From NCBI RefSeq assembly GCF_022836845.1, contig NZ_JAJNNZ010000003.1, forward strand, positions 62,001 to 126,000: DNA of 64,000 nt, written 5' to 3'. The translations under genes were made by a program, and so were the position numbers. This DNA is from Vibrio gelatinilyticus. GTDB taxonomy: Bacteria; Pseudomonadota; Gammaproteobacteria; Enterobacterales; Vibrionaceae. Every line of letters starts with the position of its first letter. Position 1 is the first letter of the stretch. Below the pieces are notes generated by a model, which worked only from the letters and a program-made list of their open reading frames with translations, was not told where the DNA came from and made no database searches. Positions 9,258-17,891 of this stretch are shown one piece after another.

Positions 9258-9791
9258 ATGTATCCGTTTTTACGATTAGCCAAAGTGATGTGGCGTGCAA
9301 GGAAAAGTGCCGCGATGCACTTTACCGAGAAAAGTGACATCTCATTTCGTTGTCACCCATGGGATCTCGATATTTTCAACGAGATGAACAACGGTCGAGT
9401 TCTTACACTTTATGACTTGGGGCGAACGGAACTTGGTATTCGCTGTGGGTTGATGAAAATATTGGCCAAAAAGCGTTGGGCGTTGGTCGTAGCTGGAAGC
9501 TCTGTTCGTTATCGTAAACGCGTCCATATGTTCCATAAGGTAAAGATGTACACTCAATGTGTAGGCTGGGATGACAAATGGTTGTACGTAGAGCAGTCCA
9601 TGTGGGTCGACGGTCAGCCATGCTCCTCGGTATTGATTCGTGCAGGAGTCACTTCTAAGGGTGGTTTGATTGCCCCCGCTCAGGTACTTGAAGCGATGGG
9701 GGAGCCCACAGAAACGCCTGCGTTGCCACAATGGGTAGCTGAATGGATTGATTCAGAGCAGCATAGACCTTGGCCACCGTTAGGAAAGTAA
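9258..9791 (+). CDS. Hotdog-fold acyl-CoA thioesterase (4HBT_2 type)
   Basis: A 177-residue protein with the pattern of 4-hydroxybenzoyl-CoA thioesterase relatives: FRCHPWDLDIFNEMNNGRVL near residue 30, with the Asp and Asn-Asn-Gly of the active site, then alternating strands (WALVVAGSSVRYRKRV) and a C-terminal helix. It probably hydrolyses an acyl-CoA thioester. It stands alone behind 221 bp of intergenic DNA. The ATG is preceded by AAGGAC at slightly long spacing. Confidence 0.8.
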   Translation: MYPFLRLAKVMWRARKSAAMHFTEKSDISFRCHPWDLDIFNEMNNGRVLTLYDLGRTELGIRCGLMKILAKKRWALVVAGSSVRYRKRVHMFHKVKMYTQCVGWDDKWLYVEQSMWVDGQPCSSVLIRAGVTSKGGLIAPAQVLEAMGEPTETPALPQWVAEWIDSEQHRPWPPLGK

Positions 9792-9992
9792 TGAAGCGAG
9801 CAAGAAATGGAATTTGAAGTCGATGTGGATTCTTAATGTCATTCATAGGAGGATCGTTTTAATCACTGCATAGGTCAGCAACGATAGTGTGCTAAAATAG
9901 CGTCATCAGCGATATGAATGTGCAATCAATCTCATTTGTGTGACTGAGGGGAAGCGAACCCCGACCATGAGTTACTAATGAGGACAAGTAGA

Positions 9993-10250
9993 ATGAGCAA
10001 ACTAACAGCACAAGAGCGAAAAGCTCGTGATGACGAGCGTTTTTCACAGCGAGTGAGTGAACGCAGAGAAAAAGGTGAAGACGTTGTAGCTTATGCTCTT
10101 ACGACGAAAAAAGCGGTAAAATTCCTGACCAAATCAGAGCGACGTAATCTTAACGAAAGAAAAGCTGCGCTTGCGGAAGAAAAGAAGCTCAAAGAGCAGC
10201 AAGAACTCGTTAGAATTGAAGCCGCGTTTACTGAACAAGAAAGCGAATAA
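9993..10250 (+). CDS. Small highly charged conserved protein, unknown function
   Basis: An 85-residue, Lys/Arg/Glu-rich, almost wholly helical protein without hydrophobic core segments. I chose ATG 9993 because AGGA lies eight bases upstream; an earlier in-frame ATG at 9978 lacks a site. I do not recognise the family. A clear terminator follows. The charge pattern (KARDDERFSQRVSERREK) fits nucleic-acid or ribosome association, but that is only a guess. Confidence 0.7.
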   Translation: MSKLTAQERKARDDERFSQRVSERREKGEDVVAYALTTKKAVKFLTKSERRNLNERKAALAEEKKLKEQQELVRIEAAFTEQESE

Positions 10251-10255
10251 AAGAT

Positions 10256-10293
10256 AACAATCCCTGCCTTAACTTAACAAAGCAGGGATTGTT
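10256..10293 (+). terminator. Rho-independent terminator
   Basis: The stem AACAATCCCTGC (10256-10267) pairs with GCAGGGATTGTT (10282-10293), leaving a 14-base loop and followed by TCGTT. It ends the small charged-protein gene. Confidence 0.8.
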
Positions 10294-10307
10294 TCGTTGT
10301 AAATCAT

Positions 10308-10424
10308 CTAAATATCAAAACCACCCATAAGACGCTCTATCTCGGCCATCCACTTTGACCCAAATTTATGGGGTTCAAATGCAAGTTCTCTGCGCACTCT
10401 TTGGTGTCGCACCTGATAGGTATC
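10308..10424 (-). pseudogene. Possible 3' remnant of a protein gene
   Basis: A 38-codon open stretch on the minus strand without a supported start. It would encode a tail with protein-like composition (RRELAFEPHKFGSKWMAEIE). There is no ribosome site at the only internal GTG (10412). It is either a gene fragment or chance. Confidence 0.2.
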
Positions 10425-10444
10425 TCAGTTCATCAAAGCATCAT

Positions 10445-10474
10445 TTGACTTACTTTTTCTCCTACCTGTAATGT
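10445..10474 (+). promoter_or_regulatory. Candidate sigma-70 promoter for the NnrU-family gene
   Basis: TTGACT at 10445-10450 and TAATGT at 10469-10474 are separated by 18 bp, with a TG directly before the -10 box. It lies about 50 bp upstream of the start codon at 10523. Confidence 0.45.
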
Positions 10475-10522
10475 GAGTTATAGATAGCGGTCTGGTTTTA
10501 TTTTAAGCAATGGAGCAACGGA

Positions 10523-11092
10523 ATGTTTAGCTTACTACTTGGTTTAATTTTGTTTCTTGGTATTCATTCGATTTCAATTATCGCACCTGCGTATAGGGAG
10601 AAGTTAGTTAAAAAAAATGAAAAAGCCTATAAGGCAGTTTATAGCTTGCTTTCTTTTATAGGTCTCTACTTTATTGTTACCGGTCATAGTTCACTCAGGG
10701 CTGACCCGAGCCTAGTTTATTTTGGTGATCAGTCTTTAAGGCCGCTAGTTTCTATTTTAATGCTCGTTGGTTTCATCCTATTCTTTGCGCCTTATTTCCC
10801 TGGAAAAATAAAGTCAGTCACAAAAAACCCGCAGTTATTGGCAGTCGTACTTTGGGCCTTATCCCACTTGTTAGTTAATGGCAACCTGGCTGACATATTG
10901 TTGTTTGGCGCGTTTTTAGTCTGGGCCATAGCCGACCTAATCTCGATGCGAAAACGTCAGCAGAGAGTCGTTTCGCCCTTGAAGGCAACTTGGGTCAATG
11001 ACGTGATAGTCATCGTGATTGGAACGGTTGTCAGTGCCATATTTGCTATGTATTTGCACGGTTATCTAATCGGAATTCCTTTAATGAGTTAA
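10523..11092 (+). CDS. NnrU-family membrane protein
   Basis: A 189-residue integral membrane protein with about five or six helices. It resembles the NnrU family: FLGIHSISI in the first helix, a Tyr/Ser-rich second helix, and LWALSHLLVNGNLADILLFG in the middle with a conserved His and Asn. NnrU is associated with denitrification and nitric-oxide genes in other bacteria, but its activity is not settled. GGAG lies seven bases before the ATG. The NnrS-like gene sits about 4 kb upstream, which may be a functional echo. Confidence 0.75.
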   Translation: MFSLLLGLILFLGIHSISIIAPAYREKLVKKNEKAYKAVYSLLSFIGLYFIVTGHSSLRADPSLVYFGDQSLRPLVSILMLVGFILFFAPYFPGKIKSVTKNPQLLAVVLWALSHLLVNGNLADILLFGAFLVWAIADLISMRKRQQRVVSPLKATWVNDVIVIVIGTVVSAIFAMYLHGYLIGIPLMS

Positions 11093-11298
11093 TGGTCACT
11101 ATGCTGCAGAGGCTTACTTGTGGGTGTCTAACTCTCATGATTCATACACGGTTAACATACTAAGTCAAACGGTGTAATTTCTGACTGAGAGCATCCGCCT
11201 TGGCTAGTATCTAAATGCCAGCAATCGTGAAAAAGATTGCAACGCACGTTTATCCGGTCTCGAGTTAGTGTGTTGGAATCAAATAATGAGGAAAGTGT

Positions 11299-12294
11299 AT
11301 GGCAGGAAAAACGTTTAAATGGGGTGTTGTTGCCCCTGGCCGAATTGCTCACACCTTTGCAAAAGCACTCAAAGTTGTGCCTAATGCGAGCCTGTATGCG
11401 GTGGCCAGTACTCATCTCGACCGAGCGAAGTCTTTCGCACAAGAGTACGAGTGTGTGCGTGCTTACGATGATTACCAAAGCCTAATGGATGACCCACAAG
11501 TAGATGCTATCTATATTGCCAACCCACATCGATTTCACTACGAGTGTGCAAAGAAATGCTTGATGGCGGGTAAGCCAGTACTGTGTGAGAAGCCACTTAC
11601 CGTGAATGAAGCGCAAGCTCGAGAGCTAGTGGATTTAGCTGAAACACACCAAACTTTCTTGATGGAAGCAGTTTGGACGCGCTTCTTGCCAATATGGCAA
11701 CAAGTTTTGACGTGGCTTGATGAAAAACGCATTGGCGATTTATGTGTGATGAGTTCATCTTTTGCCTTTAACGTGCCACGTGACAGGGATGACCGTTTAC
11801 TGAACAATGAACTAGCGGGCGGTGCGTTGCTGGATATGGGAATTTACAACCTCACTATGTCTCAGTTTGTGATGCAGTGTGAGCCAAACTTAATCATTGC
11901 CAGCGGCATGATTGGTGAAACCAATGTTGATGAGCGAACGAGTGTTATTCTTGATTACGATGGCGTTGGCAGTCAGTTTACTTGCGGGTTGAACACCAGG
12001 CTGGATAACGGCTTCACTCTCTATGGTAACAAAGGAAGCATCACTATTGTGTCCATGTTCTGGGCGGCGACGAAAGCCGTACTATGCGTTGAAGGGGAAG
12101 AAGAAGTGGCAGTGGAGTTGCCGTTCAGAGCAACAGGCTTTGAATATCAAATTGAAGAGGTAATGAGTTGTATCGCTAAAAACAAACTACAGAGTGATGT
12201 AATGAGCTGGCAGGACAGTATTAATACGATGAAAACGATGGATGAAATACGTCGGCAAATTGGGTTGGAATACCCATTCCTAGAAAGCATCTAA
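11299..12294 (+). CDS. Gfo/Idh/MocA-family oxidoreductase
   Basis: A 331-residue NAD(P)-dependent oxidoreductase. The N-terminal Rossmann domain carries WGVVAPGRIAHTFAKAL, and the dinucleotide-sugar family motif CEKPLTVN appears near residue 97, with the conserved Lys of EKP. The second domain carries GGALLDMGIYNL near residue 173, with the usual Asp. Substrates in the family are sugars, polyols or dihydrodiols; this one is closest in pattern to the dihydrodiol-dehydrogenase-like branch. It is monocistronic. Confidence 0.87.
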   Translation: MAGKTFKWGVVAPGRIAHTFAKALKVVPNASLYAVASTHLDRAKSFAQEYECVRAYDDYQSLMDDPQVDAIYIANPHRFHYECAKKCLMAGKPVLCEKPLTVNEAQARELVDLAETHQTFLMEAVWTRFLPIWQQVLTWLDEKRIGDLCVMSSSFAFNVPRDRDDRLLNNELAGGALLDMGIYNLTMSQFVMQCEPNLIIASGMIGETNVDERTSVILDYDGVGSQFTCGLNTRLDNGFTLYGNKGSITIVSMFWAATKAVLCVEGEEEVAVELPFRATGFEYQIEEVMSCIAKNKLQSDVMSWQDSINTMKTMDEIRRQIGLEYPFLESI

Positions 12295-12382
12295 ACTGTT
12301 GGGTTTGTAATGCGCTTTTGCTCGTTGCAGAGTTACTTACCGTAAATACTTAAGCTCAAAATACTCAAGCCAAAAAACAGTC

Positions 12383-12402
12383 ATTCCTGCCAAGGCTGGA
12401 AT
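12383..12402. repeat. REP-like palindrome (ATTCC...GGAAT)
   Basis: A 20-bp imperfect palindrome of the ATTCC-TGCC-AA-GGCT-GGAAT type, preceded by GTC as in many dispersed vibrio palindromes. The hairpin in each unit of the neighbouring array belongs to the same sequence type. Confidence 0.55.
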
Positions 12403-12523
12403 CTACGAACAGCGAGCACAATACTAGTTTGACTATGACCGCGACTATGACTTGGTTTGCTCTAGGTGCATGTTATAACCGAAGGACTAAAACACTTGTG
12501 GCTCTTTCTTCTAAACCAAAAAT

Positions 12524-13165
12524 CACCGTCATTCCCTTGAAAAAGGGAATCTTATCGAAGCGCAGTTAGTGGTCAAATTGAAGTACGGGCCTGACGCATC
12601 TTTGCCCCATTTCGTGTTTCAAACCATCCCAAAATCACCGTCATTCCCTTGAAAAAGGGAATCTCATTGAAGCGCAGTTAGTGGCTAAATTGGAGTACGG
12701 GCCTGACACATCTTTGCCCCTTTTCGTGTTTCAAACCATCCCAAAAATCACCGTCATTCCCTTGAAAAAGGGAATCTTATCGAAGCACAGTTAGTGGCCG
12801 AGTTGGAGTACGGGCCTGACGCATCTTTGCCCCATTCGGTGTTTCAAACCATCCAAAATCACCGTCATTCCCTTGAAAAAGGGAATCTTATCGAAGCGCA
12901 GTTAGTGGCCAAATTGAAGTGCGGGCCTGACACATCTTTGCCCCATTCGGTGTTTCAAACCATCCCAAAATCACCGTCATTCCCTTGAAAAAGGAGATCT
13001 TATCGAAGCGCAGTTAGTGGCCAAATTGGAGTACGGGCCTGACGCATCTTTGCCCCATTCGGTGTTTCAAACCATCCCAAAATCACCGTCATTCCCTTGA
13101 AAAAGGGAATCTTATCGAAGCGCAGTCAGTGGCCAAATTGGAGTGCGGGCCTGACACATCTTTGC
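12524..13165. repeat. Tandem array of six ~112-bp repeats
   Basis: Six head-to-tail copies begin with CACCGTCATTCCCTTG at 12524, 12636, 12749, 12860, 12972 and 13084, a period of 111-113 bp. Each copy carries a hairpin ATTCCCTT-GAAA-AAGGGAAT (one copy has a change in the second arm) and a constant tail containing GGGCCTGACGCATCTTTGCCCC. Copies differ by scattered substitutions, so the array is not freshly made. No gene, spacer or integron attC core is seen. Between 12295 and 12523 I see only the REP-like palindrome listed separately. Confidence 0.9.
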
Positions 13166-13276
13166 CCCAAAGCTTGTTATGCCCATCAAAGTCGAAATTA
13201 TGGCGAAATTATATAGCGATACAAAACCTAATGATTGGAGAGGTACCAAGTGATGTCATCGAGCTCCCTCCAATGT

Positions 13277-13302
13277 AAAACGCCCAATAATGATTGGGCG
13301 TT
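13277..13302 (-). terminator. Terminator of the serine protease gene
   Basis: AACGCCCAAT (13279-13288) pairs with ATTGGGCGTT (13293-13302) around a 4-base loop. On the minus strand the stem runs into TTTT. It lies about 30 bp past the protease stop codon. Confidence 0.8.
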
Positions 13303-13333
13303 CTAATGTAGAAGTGTCAACCAAGAGGTATCA

Positions 13334-14899
13334 TCAACGTCTGCGTGCGATCAACAAACCTATCAGGCCAATAAGACCAAAGGAAATTGAACCACCACCG
13401 CCGCCGCCATTTCCACTATCAGGCACCGAAGTATCTGGTGTTTCTGGCGCAGGGTCTGTTGGGTCAACTGGATCCGTTGGGTCCGTTGGATCAGGGTCCG
13501 TTGGATCGGTTGGGTCAACAGGGTCTGTTGGGTCAACAGGGTCTGTCACGTCAGGTTTAGGCTCCACAATGTTTAATTGTATAGTCTTGTCGTTGTTCAC
13601 GTGAATTTCAGCACTCGTTGGCAATGAATCACCATTAAAGCTGACTGTCACTGAACACGACTCCATCGGTTGCAGAACGCCTGCTAAGCAGTCATCCGAT
13701 AGAGTGAACGTATCATGACTCATACTTGGCGTTACCGACTCTGCAAAAGCAGATAGGTTTTGCACTTTAAACGTATGTTCAGTCTGCGTGTAGACCTCAA
13801 TATCAATCACATCTGGAGCGTTGAGAGCGTTAATCGTCTCTAAAATCCAATCGTGATAAATATCCAGCATGACGAATTCTGTGTAGTTGAGAGCTCCTCG
13901 GCTAACTAAACCAAGAGCTTTCCCATCTTTCACTATCGCCGTGCCACTGTCACCAGAGGCAGTACCACCTTCACCGTGCAAACCATCCATTTTGAAGAAG
14001 TCATTGTATCTTGCGTAGATTCTCGAGTGACCAAAATTGCCAGGTTGCAACGACGCTTCGTAATGGTATTGATCACAAGGGTAGTAATTATCAATGACGT
14101 CATCGACTCGGGCGTACAATTCACAAGTAAACCGCATTGCCGGTTGTGACACCACCAGCTCGGCTTCTTGCATCACTGCAGGAACGTCGCCGTTTTCATC
14201 GATGCCCCACCCGCGAAAGATTAATGTTTCTCCTTCATGCAGGTTGTTGTACTCGTTAGTGGCTTCTTGAAGCTCATAAACGAAGTTCGGCGCAGTGGCC
14301 GATGGATTCAGTACACTTCCGATTTCCAACGTGGTTTTGTAAGCGATGGGTTCTGGCAGCTTAATGAGCGCGATGTCGGCATACACTGAACCTATGCCTC
14401 CAGAGTCATATACTCGACCAGATCCATCGGTTGAGTAGCTTGCGTTATCAAGCCACGCGCCAAACTCCAGACCTAACGCGTCTGTGATTGGGTTTGAGTC
14501 AAGCTCGTTCCCAAACGTCCAGACACGGGCATCACCAGACCACACGATGTTGTCCCAGTTCTCGCCCCCTTCAAGGCCTTGGTAAACTGCTAAGGCGATC
14601 AGCGCGTCACTGACGGCTTCGTTCCCTGCGTATTTACTTTGGCCTTTTTCGGTAAAGTACTCAGTGCAATGTCTGGCTGTTAATATCCACTGGCCAGCAA
14701 TGAGCTGACCGCCACACATGGCGCCATAGCCATCGTTGAGCTCGGGATTGTAGATGGACACGAAATAGTTTTCGTAGTCCTCGATGGCTACATCGGTTCC
14801 GTTTTTTACTGCAAAAGCAGCAGTTGAAACAATAAGTAGCCCTGACATCAAAAGAGATTGAATTTTCCTTGTGGTTAGGAACGCTTTACACTGATTCAT
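13334..14899 (-). CDS. Secreted trypsin-like serine protease with GlyGly-CTERM tail
   Basis: A 521-residue S1-family protease. It has a signal peptide (residues 1-30, ending AAFA) and a protease domain with His77 (TARHC, a variant of TAAHC), Asp175 (ADIALIKL) and Ser318 (SGDSGTA). An Ig-like region follows at about 385-450, then a Pro-Thr-Asp repeat linker at about 455-490. The tail is a glycine run, a hydrophobic helix and RRR at the end, which is the GlyGly-CTERM arrangement processed by rhombosortase in vibrios, as in the Ves proteases exported by type II secretion. It should end up extracellular or surface-bound. The ribosome site is weak. It is monocistronic with its own terminator. Confidence 0.9.
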   Translation of the reverse strand: MNQCKAFLTTRKIQSLLMSGLLIVSTAAFAVKNGTDVAIEDYENYFVSIYNPELNDGYGAMCGGQLIAGQWILTARHCTEYFTEKGQSKYAGNEAVSDALIALAVYQGLEGGENWDNIVWSGDARVWTFGNELDSNPITDALGLEFGAWLDNASYSTDGSGRVYDSGGIGSVYADIALIKLPEPIAYKTTLEIGSVLNPSATAPNFVYELQEATNEYNNLHEGETLIFRGWGIDENGDVPAVMQEAELVVSQPAMRFTCELYARVDDVIDNYYPCDQYHYEASLQPGNFGHSRIYARYNDFFKMDGLHGEGGTASGDSGTAIVKDGKALGLVSRGALNYTEFVMLDIYHDWILETINALNAPDVIDIEVYTQTEHTFKVQNLSAFAESVTPSMSHDTFTLSDDCLAGVLQPMESCSVTVSFNGDSLPTSAEIHVNNDKTIQLNIVEPKPDVTDPVDPTDPVDPTDPTDPDPTDPTDPVDPTDPAPETPDTSVPDSGNGGGGGGSISFGLIGLIGLLIARRR

Positions 14900-15271
14900 A
14901 AAAATCCATTTTATTCATAAAAAGCAATCTGTTAACGCTATCATATGCAACTGATTCTTGTAGACTTAAAACACTAATATGTGCGTTGTTTTTGACCATT
15001 TCTTAATTTATATGACGAGGTTCAATTTATAGCGACAGTTTTGACAGTCATTACATTTACGTTATTCAACGTCTCTGGAGGATTGGGAGGATTGGGAGGA
15101 TTGGTGATGTACAAAAATACTGGGAATCTATCAAAGCTACTTTGCAATACCTAAGTTTATTCTTGAATGGCTAATGTTCGATTTCCCGAAACTCATTTCT
15201 GTCCAAAAGCTTGTTACAAAGTGAACAGGGCATCTTGTGTTCTTTTGTGTTTGTGTTTGTGTTGGCATTAG

Positions 15272-15292
15272 ATTCCGCAACAGGTGCGGAAT
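15272..15292. repeat. REP-like palindrome (ATTCCGCA/TGCGGAAT)
   Basis: A perfect 8-bp inverted repeat with a 5-base loop, followed by GACG. Read on the minus strand it is CGTCATTCCGCA..., the same type as the palindromes near 12.4-13.1 kb. Confidence 0.65.
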
Positions 15293-15378
15293 GACGGATG
15301 TCTGGGGCAAGCAATTCGGTGAGCTGTGAAAATCATCACTCTAAGACACATTACATCGTTTAGAACTATCCAATAAAC

Positions 15379-15576
15379 CTATGAGAAGATTTTTTGGTCA
15401 TAGCGATTCGTCTTAGCAGCCAAACGTTCACTTAGTCGGAGTGGAAACAGTTGAGGATCTAGTTTTGCAATTAGAGCCGTGGTTGCTTTGGTAAATAAAA
15501 TCATCCGTCTCGCATGGTCAATGTTAAAGCACAATATGAATATTCGGTATCGCTCTCTATCTAAAAATAATGAGGG
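15379..15576 (-). pseudogene. Possible gene remnant, unknown family
   Basis: A 65-codon stretch on the minus strand without a start codon. Its C-terminal half has protein-like composition (TTALIAKLDPQLFPLRLSER). A TGA stop precedes it. I do not recognise the family, and chance cannot be excluded. Confidence 0.2.
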
Positions 15577-15856
15577 TCATGGGGCATAAAAATTAATTAC
15601 ATTCTAAAGTAAAGAACGAAAGACAGGTAAGACCAACCTTAAAGAGCCAGTTCATTCCACAGGAAATAAATATTGTGGGTGCGATGTGGAATTAAGGTGC
15701 GACTACACATAGTGGCAGGATCTCGCTACTTCACTCAAGCTCCCGAATATACGAAAGCATCTCACTTTTATTTGATTATCCTGATTTAGGTATTAATTAT
15801 CAGTGAGTTCATATGCGGAATGACGAAAATATAAGTTAAGTGCTGTAAAACAAAAG

Positions 15857-15903
15857 CAGTCTGTCAGCTCTGAGTAATTGAAAACGTGAGAACTGACAGG
15901 CTG
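15857..15903 (-). terminator. Terminator of the PLP enzyme gene
   Basis: A long imperfect stem (CAGxCTGTCAGxTCT on one side, AGAxCTGACAGxCTG on the other) with a 17-base loop is followed on the minus strand by CTTTTGTTTT. It lies 22 bp past the stop codon. Confidence 0.75.
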
Positions 15904-15925
15904 TTACTAGATCAATGTCTTCTAC

Positions 15926-17737
15926 TTATTCACTCAATTGGTCGAATGTTGGTAAACTTCGCACGAACTTTTGATGCACTTCCAGATAGGTCTCTTGATA
16001 GATCTTGTCGATGGTCGCGCTGCTAGGAAAGAGTGTCGAGAAATCGGCGTGTTCACTATCAATGGATAGCTTAGCAGCCTGCATTATGTGCGCGATGAAC
16101 ATTCGGGGATCTTCTAAGCCGATAGAGATCCGCATCGTAGTGGGTTGGATCCCCGCTTGCGCTAATGCTTCGCGAGATAACTCAGAGTGAGTCGTAAGGG
16201 CAGGACAAAGGGCAACGGTGTTGGTTTGCCCAAGACTTACCTGCATGCCAATGGCCGGTTCGAGCATATCAAAAAACTGCTTAAAGACTTCTCGCCCGAT
16301 GGCACTTCGTGATGCATTTCCTTCCATATCGATAGTAAACAGAGCGGCTGGAAGCCCAAGTCGCATATTGTTAAGTAGCTGTGGGTGATTTTCACTATTG
16401 GGCAGTGCAGGGCACGAAACGTTGATATCAGGGTGAGCATCAAAAATGCGAGCTAAAGCCAGTGTATTTATGGTTTTTTGAATGACGCGCAATTCGTAGG
16501 TTTTCATTCCATTTAATACTTCGAAAGCTTTGTCAGCATCTAGGAATGCACCCTTGATGTAGTAAACGTTCCAAAATAGGGTTTCGTTCCACGGAATTGT
16601 TTGTTTAACACCATTAGCTTTCACATATTCTGCCGTGTCGCCTTTTGGGATAAACATGGTTTCGTTTTTCCCGATCACCACCCCAGCGGTTGTTGTGCCC
16701 GAACCTGCAAGTTCTTTGGTGTACGAATGAACCACAAAGTCTGGGCGCTCCATTGGGTCATCGCGTTTTAATACCGGATGTAAAAATGGTGTCCCAACCG
16801 TTGAATCGACGATGACCGTCCAGTCGCGCTGGTGGCTTTCATGACAAATTGATGCGACATCGAGAACATAACCGTGTGGATTGCATGGCGATTCCAAATA
16901 GACGTAAATACGTTTCCCCTGGGCGAGGCGACCGGCGTATTTGTTTGCTACCTCATCCAGGCTCGCGGCAAAATCGTTTCCTTGATAACCGTCAACCCAC
17001 TCGACGGCAATATTTAAATTGGATGACTTTCCGAACCAATCTTCAATTAATTGATAGGAACCACCATAGATATTACGCGATGCCACCACGATATCCTCAT
17101 ATCCTAAGAGATGACTAAGCAGGCCATCAATGGCTGCCATACCCGAGTTGAAATTCCACGCTAAGTATTGGTTGGCGCGCTCGCCAGCCTCGATATCGAC
17201 CATATGGTTAGCAAGGGCAATAGAGGTTGGGTTGAGCAATCGAGAGTAAATATCATGGAGTGGTTCTTTTCCGTTAAATGCATCTTCAATCCACTCGGTA
17301 CAAGCAAACAAATAGGTAGCAGTTCGCGTGATTACGGGGCTTGCGGAAAATATCGCGGCAACATTGTCGAAGATCGGGTAAGCCCCTTTAGAAGCAAAGT
17401 GTTCATTGTTAGTCGTAATCGATTGATATGTCGCCCGCATAGGGTTTTGAAGGTTGTCGAGGATCTTGGCTATTTGGAACGAGAGAAAACGCTTGGCATT
17501 GAACCATGCAATGCGATCACTTTTATCTAATTCAGATAAGCCTTCCATGGTAATGGCCCACAGATCGTGAGTGCGATTATTAGCCTGGTAGAGCGATGTA
17601 GCAAGTTCTACCAATGCTGCGCCGTATTGGCTGTTTGGATCGATACCGAAATGTTGCGCCTGCTCAATGGCCAGAGCTTGAGCCTCTTCATGCTTGGTGG
17701 TTTTTCTTAGTGGGCTCAATTGTGTTGAGGTGTTCAT
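15926..17737 (-). CDS. PLP-dependent Cys/Met-metabolism-type lyase, long form
   Basis: A 603-residue fold-type I PLP enzyme of the cystathionine gamma-lyase/methionine gamma-lyase superfamily. PLP marks are ESPCNPHG near 282, the Asp of VIVDSTVGTP near 311, and the Schiff-base Lys341 in HSYTKELAGSG. Normal family members are about 400 residues; here about 180 extra residues precede the catalytic domain. ATG 17737 is chosen because AGGA lies seven bases upstream; a TTG six bases earlier is less likely. An Lrp/AsnC regulator is transcribed divergently from a 154-bp shared region, so amino-acid control is likely. The substrate (methionine, homocysteine or a derivative) is not readable. Confidence 0.82.
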   Translation of the reverse strand: MNTSTQLSPLRKTTKHEEAQALAIEQAQHFGIDPNSQYGAALVELATSLYQANNRTHDLWAITMEGLSELDKSDRIAWFNAKRFLSFQIAKILDNLQNPMRATYQSITTNNEHFASKGAYPIFDNVAAIFSASPVITRTATYLFACTEWIEDAFNGKEPLHDIYSRLLNPTSIALANHMVDIEAGERANQYLAWNFNSGMAAIDGLLSHLLGYEDIVVASRNIYGGSYQLIEDWFGKSSNLNIAVEWVDGYQGNDFAASLDEVANKYAGRLAQGKRIYVYLESPCNPHGYVLDVASICHESHQRDWTVIVDSTVGTPFLHPVLKRDDPMERPDFVVHSYTKELAGSGTTTAGVVIGKNETMFIPKGDTAEYVKANGVKQTIPWNETLFWNVYYIKGAFLDADKAFEVLNGMKTYELRVIQKTINTLALARIFDAHPDINVSCPALPNSENHPQLLNNMRLGLPAALFTIDMEGNASRSAIGREVFKQFFDMLEPAIGMQVSLGQTNTVALCPALTTHSELSREALAQAGIQPTTMRISIGLEDPRMFIAHIMQAAKLSIDSEHADFSTLFPSSATIDKIYQETYLEVHQKFVRSLPTFDQLSE

Positions 17738-17891
17738 CTGCAATTCCTGCCGCTGTCTTTTTTAGTAGGGTTAACTAAAGCCTAGTTAAGATAGTGTGCG
17801 GATGATTGCGAAATGAACTGTATGGCGCTCTTTTTTGGCAATTTTATGCTAAGTTTTATTGGAAAATTAATGAATTATTGCGGAGCGAATC

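Larger units (their letters stand above)
14900..15856. other. Long intergenic region
   Basis: About 0.96 kb without a supported gene. It contains a GGATTGGGA-type triple repeat (15077-15104), a REP-like palindrome (15272-15292) and a 65-codon open stretch on the minus strand (15379-15576) that may be a gene remnant. The promoter of the protease must lie near 14900-15000. I see nothing else that I can support. Confidence 0.6.

Noticed and set aside
9342..9731. Minus-strand ORF of 129 codons inside the thioesterase gene
   Set aside because: It is antisense to a gene with clear family motifs and has no start support.
12794..12988. Open frame of 64 codons within the tandem repeat array
   Set aside because: It is only the repeat unit read in one frame across two copies; it has no ribosome site and does not extend through all units.
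12524..13165. CRISPR array
   Set aside because: The whole 112-bp unit is repeated, with no unique spacers, and no cas genes are in the window.
13290..13604. Plus-strand Gly/Ser-rich ORF opposite the protease gene
   Set aside because: It is the antisense of the Pro-Thr-Asp linker and has no ribosome site.
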